The notes under the pieces: generated by a model
What the model saw: the letters and a program-made list of their open reading frames with translations, nothing else
What the model was told of the DNA's origin: nothing
Database searches by the model: none
Part shown: piece by piece, positions 6,067 to 16,400 of the stretch
Position numbering within the stretch: the first letter of the stretch is position 1
Layout of the letters: the number at the start of each line of letters is the position of its first letter
From: an uncultured Eubacteriales bacterium
GTDB taxonomy: Bacteria > Bacillota > Clostridia > Christensenellales > CAG-917
Length of the DNA: 21,628 bases
NCBI GenBank assembly: GCA_900545885.1
Contig: URAF01000018.1
Coordinates: forward strand, 1 to 21,628
Direction of reading: 5' to 3'
Position numbers and translations under genes: made by a program

Positions 6067-8282
6067 CAGAAAATTTCTCCCGCGAACTCTTCTTCGATAA
6101 GGTTGATGAGCAGGCTGTAACGCCTTGCCGTTTCGTTGTTGCGTATCATTCGCGCAACCGTCTTTTTGGAACCGACAAGCACGACGAGTTTCTTGGCGCG
6201 CGTTACCGCCGTATAAAGCAGGTTGCGGGTCTGCAACATATAGTTGGCGTCAAGCGCGATGACCACCGCATCGAACTCGCTACCCTGCGATTTGTGAATT
6301 GTAACAGCATACGCAAGTGCGAGCTGTTCTATGTCTGCATATTGATAAACAGCCACTTTATCGTCATCAAAACGCACTGTAAACTGCATTATCTGCGTGT
6401 TTATGCTTTCTATCGTGCCTATGTCGCCGTTGAAAACGCCGCTTCCGCGCTCCACTCTGTTGCCCGTGGTCTGCGTCCATTCCTGCTGATAGTTGTTCTG
6501 CATCTGCATGACTTTGTCGCCTTCGCGGAACAGCGTTTCGCCTTGCCTTACTTCCTTTTTCGCGGGCGACGGCGGGTTGATTGCGCGTTGCAGAATTCGG
6601 TTGAGATTGACCGTTCCGGCGCTTCCGCGTTTCATGGGACAAAGCAACTGTATTTCGGCGGGCGACACTCCGAGATACTTCGGAAGTCGGCGCGTGACAA
6701 GCTCGGATACGGTTGCGGCTATGGCCTCTGCGTCTTCCCTTTCTTCAAAGAAAAAGTCCTTGCTTTTGTTGTCGAGGTCGGGCATTTCGCCGCGGTTTAT
6801 CTTGTGTGCGTTGGGCACGATTTTGCTTTCTTCCGACTGTCTGTAAATCTGCGTAAGTTCGCTTACGGGGAACCTTCCGCATTTGATGAGGTCGCTGAGA
6901 ACGTTGCCCGCACCGACAGACGCAAGCTGGTCTTTGTCACCGACCAACACAAGTCTGCAACCTCTGTCGAGGGCTTTCAGCAAAGCGTTGAAAACGAACT
7001 CGTCCACCATACTGACTTCGTCGACTATGACGGCGTCGAGCGGCAGTTTGCGATTTTCGTTATACGTGAACCGTCCGCCCCCGTCCTTCCAGTCAAGGTC
7101 AAGCATTCTGTGTATGGTTTTGGCTTCCTCGCCCGTTGCGACAGACAGCCGTTTTGCCGCTCTGCCCGTCGGAGCGCACAGCGCAACCCGTTGATTGAGG
7201 TTTTTGAAAAGGTGCATTATGCACTTTACTATCGTGGTTTTGCCCGTGCCGGGACCGCCCGTCACAATCTGCACACCGTTTTCCACCGCGGCGCGAACAG
7301 CCTGTATCTGGTTGGGATGCAAGGAAAATCCCGCTTCCTTTTCGAACTCGCCGACCTCGTAGTCCGTGTTGACGCGGAAATCCGCGGCTTCCGCCTGCAA
7401 CTGAATAAGGCGCTTTGCTATGCTTCTTTCAGTGTTGTAATTGAACCGAGTGAGAATTGCAACGCATTCGCCAGTATCGTATCTGACAAGGTCGCCGAGC
7501 ATCACAAGGTCTTCGATGTTGTCGCGGACGCGGCGTTCCGTTTCGTCGCTGTCTAGTCCGAGAAGTTCGACTGCCGCGCCCACCAGTTCGTCGAGCGGCA
7601 GATAGTTGTGTCCGCTGCGGTTGGACGCTTCTTTCAATAGATAAGTTATCGCCGCGCAAATTCGGTAGTCGCTGTCGCGCGCGATGCCGAGTTCGCCCGC
7701 TATGCGGTCGGCAGTCGCGAACCCTATGCCGTCAATGTCGTCGACAAGCATATAGGGATTGCGGCGCACCTTTTCCTCGGTGGTGTCCTCGTAAACGCGG
7801 TAGATTTTGAGCGCGAGGTTTATGCTTATGCCGAGTTCCTGCAAAAACATAACCGACGCCTGCATTTTTTGCAGTTTCGAGTACCCCAGACAAAAGTCCG
7901 TCGCGCGTTTCAGGGATATGCCTTTGATTTTGGCGATTTCGACGGGATATTTCATCATCTCCATCGAATTGACGCCGTAATAGTCGACTATTGCGCGAGC
8001 CGTAACGGGACCCAACCCGTGTATGAGTCCGCTGCTCAGGAACTTGATTATGCCTTCCAGACGTGACGGAGCGCTGACGTAAGCCTTTTCCGCCGTGAAC
8101 TGTTTGCCGTACATACTGCGCGTCTTGAAATCGCCTTCGACGCGCAAATTCTGTCCTTCGCTCACGGGCGGCAAAGTTCCGACAACGGTAAACAGCCCTG
8201 CGTCGGTCACAAGGTCGAGCACGGTGTAGCCTGTTTCTTCGCTGCGGAATATTACGTTTTTGACTTCGCCTTTAAGTTCCAT
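6066..8282 (-). CDS. recD2: RecD2-type ATP-dependent DNA helicase
   Basis: RecD2 is a 5'-to-3' superfamily 1B helicase found in bacteria without RecBC partners, and it acts in DNA repair and replication-fork maintenance. The 738 residues match the family length. An N-terminal OB-like region (MELKGEVKNVIFRSEETGYT) precedes helix-hairpin-helix segments (LIHGLGPVTARAIVDYYG about 86-103 and DIDGIGFATADRIAGELG about 182-199). Walker A is GGPGTGKTT (342-350), Walker B DEVSMVD (421-427), followed by LVGDKDQLASVG (446-457). The C-terminal AVTIHKSQGSEFDAVVI and NLLYTAVTRAKK motifs complete the helicase. The start ATG (8280-8282) lacks a good ribosome binding site (AGCAAAAT before it) but matches the family N-terminus. 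comF overlaps its stop. The gene lies behind the metK terminator, so it should have its own promoter in 8283-8393. I see no convincing one. Confidence 0.95.
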   Translation of the reverse strand: MELKGEVKNVIFRSEETGYTVLDLVTDAGLFTVVGTLPPVSEGQNLRVEGDFKTRSMYGKQFTAEKAYVSAPSRLEGIIKFLSSGLIHGLGPVTARAIVDYYGVNSMEMMKYPVEIAKIKGISLKRATDFCLGYSKLQKMQASVMFLQELGISINLALKIYRVYEDTTEEKVRRNPYMLVDDIDGIGFATADRIAGELGIARDSDYRICAAITYLLKEASNRSGHNYLPLDELVGAAVELLGLDSDETERRVRDNIEDLVMLGDLVRYDTGECVAILTRFNYNTERSIAKRLIQLQAEAADFRVNTDYEVGEFEKEAGFSLHPNQIQAVRAAVENGVQIVTGGPGTGKTTIVKCIMHLFKNLNQRVALCAPTGRAAKRLSVATGEEAKTIHRMLDLDWKDGGGRFTYNENRKLPLDAVIVDEVSMVDEFVFNALLKALDRGCRLVLVGDKDQLASVGAGNVLSDLIKCGRFPVSELTQIYRQSEESKIVPNAHKINRGEMPDLDNKSKDFFFEEREDAEAIAATVSELVTRRLPKYLGVSPAEIQLLCPMKRGSAGTVNLNRILQRAINPPSPAKKEVRQGETLFREGDKVMQMQNNYQQEWTQTTGNRVERGSGVFNGDIGTIESINTQIMQFTVRFDDDKVAVYQYADIEQLALAYAVTIHKSQGSEFDAVVIALDANYMLQTRNLLYTAVTRAKKLVVLVGSKKTVARMIRNNETARRYSLLINLIEEEFAGEIF

Positions 8283-8393
8283 ATTTTGCTACGCTTTCGC
8301 GTTTCGTCGTTCTGTTTATTGCGCGTTTGACCGTGAAATTCGTCTTCTTGTGTCGATTGCAATCCGAATTTCGGCAAAATTGCGCTCTTAAAC

Positions 8394-8420
8394 AAAAAGC
8401 AAGGCGCGCCTTGCTTTTTT
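8394..8420 (-). terminator. Intrinsic terminator of rpoB-rpoC-metK
   Basis: A perfect palindrome AGCAAGGCGCGCCTTGCT flanked by an A-run on one side and a T-run on the other. It lies 8 bp after the metK stop codon. On the minus strand the stem is followed by TTTTTG, the standard Rho-independent arrangement. Because both flanks are A/T runs it could work in both directions. Confidence 0.9.
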
Positions 8421-8428
8421 CTTTTGTT

Positions 8429-9619
8429 TTAACCGACGTATTTCGTCAGCACTTCGCGTATTTCGTCGACCTTGTCGAGCTGTTCCCACGAAAACTCCGA
8501 CCTGCCGAAATGTCCGTAATTGGACGTCGCTCTGTATACGGGTCTGTTGAGTTTGAGGTTTTCGATAATCGCGCCGGGGCGCAAATCGAACACTTCGGAC
8601 ACGATTTTCGAAATGGTGTCGTCGTCAACGACGCCCGTACCGAAGCTGTTGACGTAGACGGACACGGGACGGGACATTCCTATCGCGTAAGCTACCTGCA
8701 ATTCAACTCTGCGGCAAACGCCCGCCGCGACGAGGTTTTTGCATACGTAACGCGCCATATAAATGCCGCTCCTGTCGACTTTTGTCGGGTCTTTGCCCGA
8801 GAGCGCGCCGCCGCCGTGAGGACAGAAACCGCCGTACGTGTCGACGATTATCTTTCTGCCCGTAAGGCCGCTGTCGCCTGCGGGACCGCCCTTGACAAAT
8901 CTGCCCGTGGGGTTGATGAAAATCTTGGTGTCGTCGTCAAGGTATTCCTCGGGGATTGCCTTTTTGACGACTTTCTCGATGAGTTCTTTTTCGAGGGTTG
9001 CGGAGTCAACGTCCTCGGAGTGTTGCGCGGACAATACCACGACGTCCACTCTTTCGGGCACGCCGTCGATATATTCGACGGTTATCTGGCTCTTTCCGTC
9101 GGGACGGAGCCAAGGCAGTTCGCCCGATTTGCGCACTTCGGTAAGACGGCGCGTAACCGCGTGAGCCAGCATAATGGGCAGAGGCATATATTCCGCGGTT
9201 TCGTCGGTTGCATAGCCGAACATCATACCTTGGTCGCCTGCGCCTATTTTGTCGAATTTGTCGGAGCCTTCCGCGTCGGAGGCATCGTCAACGCCCTGCG
9301 CGATGTCGGGAGACTGTTCGTCAAGCGAAGACAGCACGGCGCAGGTCTTGTAGTCGAACCCTAGCGAACTGTCGTCGTAGCCGATGTCTTTTACAACGCC
9401 GCGGACGATACCGGGAATGTCGCAGTAGTGTTCCGTCGAAACTTCGCCGAAAACCATTACCATTCCCGTGGTGGCACACACTTCCACGGCGACTCTCGCG
9501 GAGTTGTCCTCCGCGAAAATATCGTCGAGTATAGCGTCTGCAATCTGGTCGCACACTTTGTCGGGGTGACCTTCGGTCACGCTTTCAGAAGTGAAATACT
9601 TTTTTTTGACTTCCTTCAT
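8429..9619 (-). CDS. metK: S-adenosylmethionine synthetase
   Basis: MetK makes S-adenosylmethionine from methionine and ATP in the cytoplasm. The 396 residues match family length. The N-terminal FTSESVTEGHPDKVCDQIAD contains His18 and Asp20 of the active site. GAGDQG is at 126-131. The phosphate loop GGGALSGKDPTKVDRS is at 269-284. The FGRSEFSWEQLDK end is also typical. The ATG is 1 bp after the rpoC stop, and there is no Shine-Dalgarno sequence in front of it, so translation probably depends on ribosomes finishing rpoC. It is the last gene of the operon, before the terminator at 8394-8420. Firmicutes metK is often under an S-box riboswitch. There is no room for one here. Confidence 0.97.
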   Translation of the reverse strand: MKEVKKKYFTSESVTEGHPDKVCDQIADAILDDIFAEDNSARVAVEVCATTGMVMVFGEVSTEHYCDIPGIVRGVVKDIGYDDSSLGFDYKTCAVLSSLDEQSPDIAQGVDDASDAEGSDKFDKIGAGDQGMMFGYATDETAEYMPLPIMLAHAVTRRLTEVRKSGELPWLRPDGKSQITVEYIDGVPERVDVVVLSAQHSEDVDSATLEKELIEKVVKKAIPEEYLDDDTKIFINPTGRFVKGGPAGDSGLTGRKIIVDTYGGFCPHGGGALSGKDPTKVDRSGIYMARYVCKNLVAAGVCRRVELQVAYAIGMSRPVSVYVNSFGTGVVDDDTISKIVSEVFDLRPGAIIENLKLNRPVYRATSNYGHFGRSEFSWEQLDKVDEIREVLTKYVG

Positions 9620-9620
9620 A

Positions 9621-12600
9621 TTAAATCATTTCGTTGGCGGCACCGTTGTTCTCGTCGCCTGTTTCCGCGGGAACGGTGGTGATGTTCTTGTAAATCTTCA
9701 TACCTGTTCCGGCGGGGATGAGTTTGCCTATGATGACGTTCTCTTTGAGGCCGATGAGGGGGTCGACTTTATTCTTGATAGCCGCTTCGGTGAGCACTCT
9801 CGCGGTTTCCTGGAAGGATGCTGCGGAGAGGAAGGATTCCGTTGCCAGCGCAGCCTTGGTGATACCGAGCAAGGTACGCTTTGCGGAGGCAGGTACGCCG
9901 CCGTTTTCGAGAGCTTTCTCGTTCTCGTCTTCGTAAGTGAAGATATCGACGAGGGAGCCGGGAAGCATATCGGTATCGCCCTGATTTTCGATTCTGACCT
10001 TGCGGAGCATCTGACGGACGATGACTTCGATGTGCTTGTCGTTGATTTCGACGCCGGACAGACGGTAAGCGGACTGAACTTCTTTTGCGAGATATTCCTG
10101 AACACCCTTAACGCCTTTTGCACGGAGCATATCCTGCGGGTTGATGGAACCGTTGGTGAGCGGGTCGCCTGCTTCGATGAGGTCGCCCTCTTCGACTTTC
10201 AGTTTTGCACCGAAAGGAATGGGGTAAACCTTAGCTTCGCCGTCCGAACCCGTAACCGTGATTTCGCGGTTGCCTTCGCCGATGTGCACCGCACCGCTGT
10301 TTTCCGTAATGACTGCTTGTCCTTTCGGCTTGCGTGCTTCGAAAAGTTCTTCGACTCGGGGAAGACCCTGCGTGATGTCGTCGCCCGTTGCAACGCCGCC
10401 CGTGTGGAACGTTCTCATCGTGAGCTGCGTACCGGGTTCACCGATGGACTGTGCCGCGATTATGCCGACCGCTTCGCCGAGTTTGACGGGGTTGCCGCTT
10501 GCCATGTTCTTGCCGTAGCACTTGGCGCAGACGCCGTTTCTCGTCTTGCAGGTAAGGACGGAACGAATGAGCACTTTCTGAATGCCCGCATCTTCGATTT
10601 CCTTGGCCTTGTCGGTGCTAATCATGGTATCCGCATCGACGATGATTTCGCCGGTTTCGGGATTGACGATGGGGTCGATGGTAAATCTGCCCGCGATACG
10701 GTCCGCAAGCGATTCGATTTCGCTCTTGCCGTCGCGGATAGCAGTGATTTCCGTACCCTTGCTGTCGCCGCAATCCTGTTCGCGGACGATAACGGAGTGG
10801 GAAACGTCGACCAGACGTCTGGTGAGGTAACCGGAGTCAGCCGTTTTAAGTGCCGTATCCGCAAGACCTTTTCTGCCGCCGTGAGAGGAAATGAAGTATT
10901 CCAGAACGGACAGACCTTCACGGAAGGAAGCACGAACAGGCAACTCGATTGTACGACCGGAGGGGTCTGCCATCAGACCACGCATACCTGCAAGCTGACG
11001 AATCTGACCCATGTTACCACGAGCACCGGAGTTCGCCATCATCCAGATGGGGTTGAAGTCGTCGAGACCTTTGACGAGTTCTTTTTCGACCTTATCGGAC
11101 GCGTCTTTCCAGATTTTGACTACGGTTTGATAACGTTCTTCGTCGGTGACGATACCTCTTGCGAAGTTACGTTCGATGTTGAGAACTTTCTCTTCGGCTT
11201 CTGCGATAATCCTCTTCTTGTCGCCGGGGATGTGCATATCGAAGACGCTTGCCGTGATAGCTCCGATTGTGGAGTACTTGTAGCCGAGAGCCTTGATTTT
11301 GTCCAGCACGTTCGCGGTTTCGGTGGCACCGTGGTACTTGAAGCAGTTGTCGACGATGAGAGACAGCTGTTTCTTACCGATAGCCATAGCCTTTTTGCCG
11401 AGAACTTTGAGTATCTTTTCGCGCAGTTCCGTCTTTTCGCGGATTTCGGGACCTTCGACGTCGACGTCGGAAGAATTGAGTGCGTCGGCGATAGCGTCGA
11501 TTTTTGCGTCCGCGAGGTCGTAATTTTTAAGGATCGCGCGCGCCTTATCGCGTTCCGCGCCCGTGAGGTTGTTGCCGCGGAGAACCTTGGCAAGTTCGAC
11601 GAACTGACGGTTGTCGAGCACTGCGTCTATACCCAGAATGCCGTCGATTTCGAGGCAGCCCGCGTTCTTGGGGTTGCGTCTGTTGACGAACTGCAAATCC
11701 TGCGGGATGTTCTGGTTGAAGATGCAGCGGCCGACGGTGGTGTGCAGCATCTTGGTGCTTTCGGTTCCGTCTTCGTTGGTGTAAGGAGTGCGGATGTATA
11801 CCAGCGACTGCAACGTGATGTCGCCGTCCTGATACGCCATAACGGCTTCGTCGAAGGAGCTGAAATATTTACCTTCGCCCTTGTCGCCGGGTCTGATTAT
11901 GGTGAGGTAGTAGGAACCTATAACCATATCCTGAGTAGGCGAAACGATAGGTCTGCCGTCGGAGAGTTTGAGGATGTTGTTGGTGCACAGCATCAGAATT
12001 CTTGCTTCAACCTGCGATTCGATGGACAGAGGAACGTGAACAGCCATCTGGTCGCCGTCGAAGTCCGCGTTGAACGCGCCGCAGGCGAGGGGGTGGAGTT
12101 TGATTGCTCTGCCCTCGACGAGGACGGGCTCGAACGCCTGAATACCGAGACGGTGAAGCGTAGGAGCACGGTTCAGCAGAACGGGATGGTCCTTGATTAT
12201 CTCTTCGAGAATGTCCCATACCTGGTTCTTGCCCGTGTCGACAAAACGCTTTGCGGTCTTGATGTTGTGGCAAAGATTCTGTTCGACGAGCTTCTTCATA
12301 ATGAAGGGCTTGAACAGCTCAAGTGCCATTTCTTTGGGCAAACCGCACTGATAAAGTTTGAGTTCGGGTCCTACGACGATAACGGAACGGCCGGAATAGT
12401 CGACACGTTTACCGAGCAGGTTCTGACGGAAACGTCCCTGTTTACCGCGGAGCATACCCGAAAGGGATTTGAGTTCTCTGTTGCCGGGGCCGCTGACCGC
12501 TTTGCCTCTTCTGCCGTTGTCGATGAGTGCGTCGACGGCTTCCTGCAACATACGTTTTTCGTTGCGGACGATGATGTCGGGCGCGCCGAGTTCTTTGAGT

Positions 12601-13415
12601 TTTTTAAGACGGTTGTTGCGGTTGATGACTCTGCGGTAGAGGTCGTTGAGGTCGGAGGTTGCGAATCTGCCGCCGTCGAGCTGAACCATAGGACGCAGTT
12701 CGGGAGGCAGAACGGGCAGCACGTCGAGAATCATCCATTCGGGACGGTTGCCGCTGATACGGAACGCTTCGACTATTTCGAGACGTTTGACGGCGCGCAG
12801 ACGTTTTTGTCCGACGCTGTTTGCGATGACGTCTTTGAGCATTGCGCTGTCCTTTTCGAGGTCGATTTCCATAAGGAGTTCCTTAATGGCTTCGGCACCC
12901 ATACCGACGCGGAAATCTTTTGCGTCGTAGGTTTCGAGAAGTTCGCGGTACTCTTTGTCCGTGATGACCTGTTTCTTGGTCAGCCCCTGAACGATACCGG
13001 GGTCGAGCACGATAAACGCCACGAAGTACAGAACCTGTTCGAGGTCCTTGGGCGAAATGTCGAGCAACAGGCTTATTCTGGAAGGAACGCCTCTGAAATA
13101 CCAGATGTGGGACACGGGCGTTGCGAGCTCGATGTGACCCATTCTTTCACGGCGAACCTTGGATTTGGTGACTTCGACGCCGCACTTTTCGCAGATAACG
13201 CCTTTGTAACGTATTCTCTTATAACGTCCGCAATGGCATTCCCAGTCGCGGGTTGGCCCGAATATTTTTTCGCAGAACAGACCGTCGCGTTCGGGTTTCT
13301 GGGTGCGGTAGTTTATGGTTTCGGGTTTGGTTACTTCGCCGTAAGACCATTCTCTTATCTTCTCGGGAGAAGCAATACCGATTTGGATGGCATCAAAATT
13401 GCTGAGTTCGTACAT
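9621..13415 (-). CDS. rpoC: RNA polymerase subunit beta'
   Basis: Beta' forms half of the RNA polymerase active-site cleft. The 1264 residues are normal for Firmicutes. The N-terminal zinc-binding site has Cys 60, 62, 75 and 78 (WECHCGRY...ICEKCGVEV). The catalytic magnesium loop NADFDGDQ is at 449-456 with its three aspartates. Bridge-helix and trigger-loop sequence is seen around MMANSGARGNMGQIRQLAGM and RASFREGLSVLEYFIS. The second zinc site is formed by REQDCGDSKG with LTCKTRNGVCAKCYGKN. No large lineage insertion is apparent. The ATG has a strong AGGAGGT site 4 bp upstream and lies 14 bp after the rpoB stop. metK follows after 1 bp. Confidence 0.99.
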   Translation of the reverse strand: MYELSNFDAIQIGIASPEKIREWSYGEVTKPETINYRTQKPERDGLFCEKIFGPTRDWECHCGRYKRIRYKGVICEKCGVEVTKSKVRRERMGHIELATPVSHIWYFRGVPSRISLLLDISPKDLEQVLYFVAFIVLDPGIVQGLTKKQVITDKEYRELLETYDAKDFRVGMGAEAIKELLMEIDLEKDSAMLKDVIANSVGQKRLRAVKRLEIVEAFRISGNRPEWMILDVLPVLPPELRPMVQLDGGRFATSDLNDLYRRVINRNNRLKKLKELGAPDIIVRNEKRMLQEAVDALIDNGRRGKAVSGPGNRELKSLSGMLRGKQGRFRQNLLGKRVDYSGRSVIVVGPELKLYQCGLPKEMALELFKPFIMKKLVEQNLCHNIKTAKRFVDTGKNQVWDILEEIIKDHPVLLNRAPTLHRLGIQAFEPVLVEGRAIKLHPLACGAFNADFDGDQMAVHVPLSIESQVEARILMLCTNNILKLSDGRPIVSPTQDMVIGSYYLTIIRPGDKGEGKYFSSFDEAVMAYQDGDITLQSLVYIRTPYTNEDGTESTKMLHTTVGRCIFNQNIPQDLQFVNRRNPKNAGCLEIDGILGIDAVLDNRQFVELAKVLRGNNLTGAERDKARAILKNYDLADAKIDAIADALNSSDVDVEGPEIREKTELREKILKVLGKKAMAIGKKQLSLIVDNCFKYHGATETANVLDKIKALGYKYSTIGAITASVFDMHIPGDKKRIIAEAEEKVLNIERNFARGIVTDEERYQTVVKIWKDASDKVEKELVKGLDDFNPIWMMANSGARGNMGQIRQLAGMRGLMADPSGRTIELPVRASFREGLSVLEYFISSHGGRKGLADTALKTADSGYLTRRLVDVSHSVIVREQDCGDSKGTEITAIRDGKSEIESLADRIAGRFTIDPIVNPETGEIIVDADTMISTDKAKEIEDAGIQKVLIRSVLTCKTRNGVCAKCYGKNMASGNPVKLGEAVGIIAAQSIGEPGTQLTMRTFHTGGVATGDDITQGLPRVEELFEARKPKGQAVITENSGAVHIGEGNREITVTGSDGEAKVYPIPFGAKLKVEEGDLIEAGDPLTNGSINPQDMLRAKGVKGVQEYLAKEVQSAYRLSGVEINDKHIEVIVRQMLRKVRIENQGDTDMLPGSLVDIFTYEDENEKALENGGVPASAKRTLLGITKAALATESFLSAASFQETARVLTEAAIKNKVDPLIGLKENVIIGKLIPAGTGMKIYKNITTVPAETGDENNGAANEMI

Positions 13416-13429
13416 AATGACCTCCTATC

Positions 13430-16400
13430 CTATTCCTCGTCGGAACCGCCCTTGTCGCCGAACAGGTCGAACATATCGGGAACGGATTCCGTAAGCGCGC
13501 TGAAAATGTTTTCGTCATCGTCGTCGCCGGTGTCGAAGAGATTATCGATGCCGGTGCTTTCGGTGGCGAATCCGCCGAAGAGATTGTCGTCGCCGAGCAG
13601 GTCGACCTCTTTGAGGTCCTCGTCCTTCTTGACGGCGGTGGACTCGAAGTCGAGTTCTTCGTCGGAGTAATCGCGCAGTTTGACTTCGTCGCGGTCCTCG
13701 GTGAGAACCTTGACGTCAAGACCGAGGCTCTGCAATTCTTTGACCAGAACCTTGAAGGATTCGGGTATGCCGGGCTCGGAGATGTTGTTGCCCTTGACGA
13801 TGGATTCGTAAGTCTTGACACGACCCACGACGTCGTCGGATTTGACGGTGAGGATTTCCTGCAACATGTTCGCCGCGCCGTACGCTTCGAGTGCCCAGAC
13901 TTCCATTTCGCCGAAACGCTGTCCGCCGAATTGCGCTTTACCGCCGAGAGGCTGTTGCGTAACAAGGCTGTAAGGACCGGTGCTTCTTGCGTGAATCTTG
14001 TCGTCGACGAGGTGATGCAGTTTGAGCATGTACATGTAACCGACCGTAACGGGGTTTTCGAAAGGTTCGCCCGTTCTGCCGTCAAACAGCTGAATCTTGC
14101 CGTCGACTTTGCCCTCTTTGTTGAATATGCCGCAGTCCGCGAAAAGTTGCTTGATGTCCTGTTCGTTCGCGCCGTCGAAGACGGGGGTTGCGACCTTCCA
14201 GCCGAGCATGCTTGCAACCAGACCGAGGTGAACTTCGAGAACCTGACCGATGTTCATACGGGAAGGAACGCCGAGGGGGTTCAGAACGATTTGCAGCGGA
14301 GTGCCGTCCGCGAGGAAAGGCATATCCTCTTTGGGAAGTACGCGGGAGATAACGCCCTTGTTGCCGTGGCGACCCGCCATCTTGTCACCGACGGAGATTT
14401 TTCTCTTCTGAGCGATGTAAACGCGCACGAGTTTGTTTACGCCGGGGCTCAGTTCGTCGCGGTTCTTTCTGGTGAATATCTTGACATCTACGACAATACC
14501 GCCTTCGCCGTTGGGAACGCGCAAAGAGGTGTCGCGGACTTCTCTCGCCTTCTCGCCGAAGATTGCACGAAGCAGTCTTTCTTCGGGAGTGAGTTCGGTT
14601 TCGCCCTTCGGGGTGACCTTACCGACGAGGATATCGCCGCTTCTGACTTCCGCACCGACTCTGACGATACCGTCTTCGTCGAGGTTTTTGAGAACTTCCT
14701 CGGAGAGGTTGGGAATGTCACGGGTAATCTGTTCTTCGCCGAGTTTGGTGTCGCGGGCTTCGATTTCGTGTTCCTCGATGTGAATGGAAGTGAACACGTC
14801 GTTCTTGACCAGTTCTTCGCTGATGAGGATTGCGTCCTCGTAGTTGTAACCTTCCCAGCTCATGAAGCCGACCAGAATGTTTCTGCCGAGTGCGAGTTCG
14901 CCCTTATCGGTTGCGGGACCGTCCGCAAGCACGGTGGCTTCGTTGATGACTTTGCCGTTTGCGTCGCGTTTTTCGGCAACTACTCTGTCACCTTTGGACA
15001 CGATAGGATGCTGGTTGATGCAGGTGGACTGGTTGGAACGCTCGAACTTGGACATCACGTAGACGTCGGTTTCGCCGTTTGCTGTTTCGACTTCGATTCT
15101 GTCGGAGTCGACGTACTTGACAAAGCCGTCGCGTTTTGCGATTTTGAGCGCGCCGCTGTCGTACGCTATTCTGTGCTCGACGCCCGTTGCAATCATAGGA
15201 GCTTCGGGTTTGAGAAGCGGAACTGCCTGACGCTGCATGTTGGAGCCCATCAGAGCACGGTTGGTATCGTCGTTTTCAAGGAAGGGAATGAGCGCGGTCG
15301 CGATGGATACCAGCTGTTTGGGCGAAACGTCCATGTAGTCGACCTGACTCTTGGGGACTTCGCGGATGTCGCTTCTGATACGGCAGGTAACGCGGTCACG
15401 GACGAATTTGCTTTCTTCGTCGAGTTCTTCGTTTGCCTGCGCGACGACGTATTTGTCTTCTTCGTCCGCGGTCATGTACACGACTTCGTCGGTGACGACG
15501 CCCGTCGCTTTGTCGATTCTGCGGTAAGGCGATTCGATGAATCCGTATTCGTTGACTCTCGCGTAAGTGGACAGCGAGGAAATCAGACCGATGTTCTGAC
15601 CTTCGGGCGTCTCAATCGGGCACATACGGCCGTAGTGAGAGTGGTGAACGTCACGGACTTCGAAGCTTGCGCGTTCGCGGTTCAGACCGCCGGGGCCCAA
15701 TGCGGAGAGTTTTCTCTTGTGAGTGAGTTCGGCAATGGGGTTGGGCTGGTCCATGAACTGGGACAGCTGCGAAGAGCCGAAGAACTCTTTGATTGCACTG
15801 GTTACGGGACGGATATTGATGAGCGTCTGGGGAGTGATTTCCGCGTTCTCCTGCGCGGACGCCATTCTCTCTTTGACGACTCTTTCAAGTCTGGATACAC
15901 CGATACGGAACTGGTTTTGAAGCAGTTCGCCGACGGGACGGACGCGTCTGTTGCTGAGGTGGTCGATGTCGTCGCAGGTTCCGAAACCGTGACGCAGACC
16001 GAGGTTGTAGCTGACGGTCGCGATGATATCGTCGATGGTGATGTGCTTGTAAACGAGGTTGTCGATGGACGCTTTGATGGCGAGTTTGAGTTCCGAGGGG
16101 TCGTCGAACTCTTCCATCAGTTTCTGCAAAGTGGGATAGTACACTTTTTCGAAAACGCCGAGTTCACGGGGATTGCAATCCACGAACGCGTCGAGGTCAA
16201 CCGTGTTGTTGCCGATGACTTTGTAGGTTCTCGCCGTGCCTTCCGCGTCCTTGTACGCAAGGTAAACGACGTTGACTGCGTTGTTCTGGATTTCCTTGGC
16301 TTTTGCCGCGTCGGGTTTTTCGCCTTTCGCCGCAAGGATTTCGCCCGTGACGGGACTTACGACGTCCTGCGCAAGTTCCATACCCTCTATTCTGGACGCA

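Noticed and set aside
9620..9760. SAM riboswitch before metK
   Set aside because: metK begins 1 bp after rpoC. The upstream sequence is coding, with no room for a leader aptamer.
9591..13670. Very long plus-strand open frame (1359 codons) opposite rpoC
   Set aside because: Long antisense frames arise from the codon bias of highly expressed genes. The protein is Phe/Val/Asp-rich nonsense and the sense strand encodes a clear RpoC. The same applies to 13931-17311 opposite rpoB.
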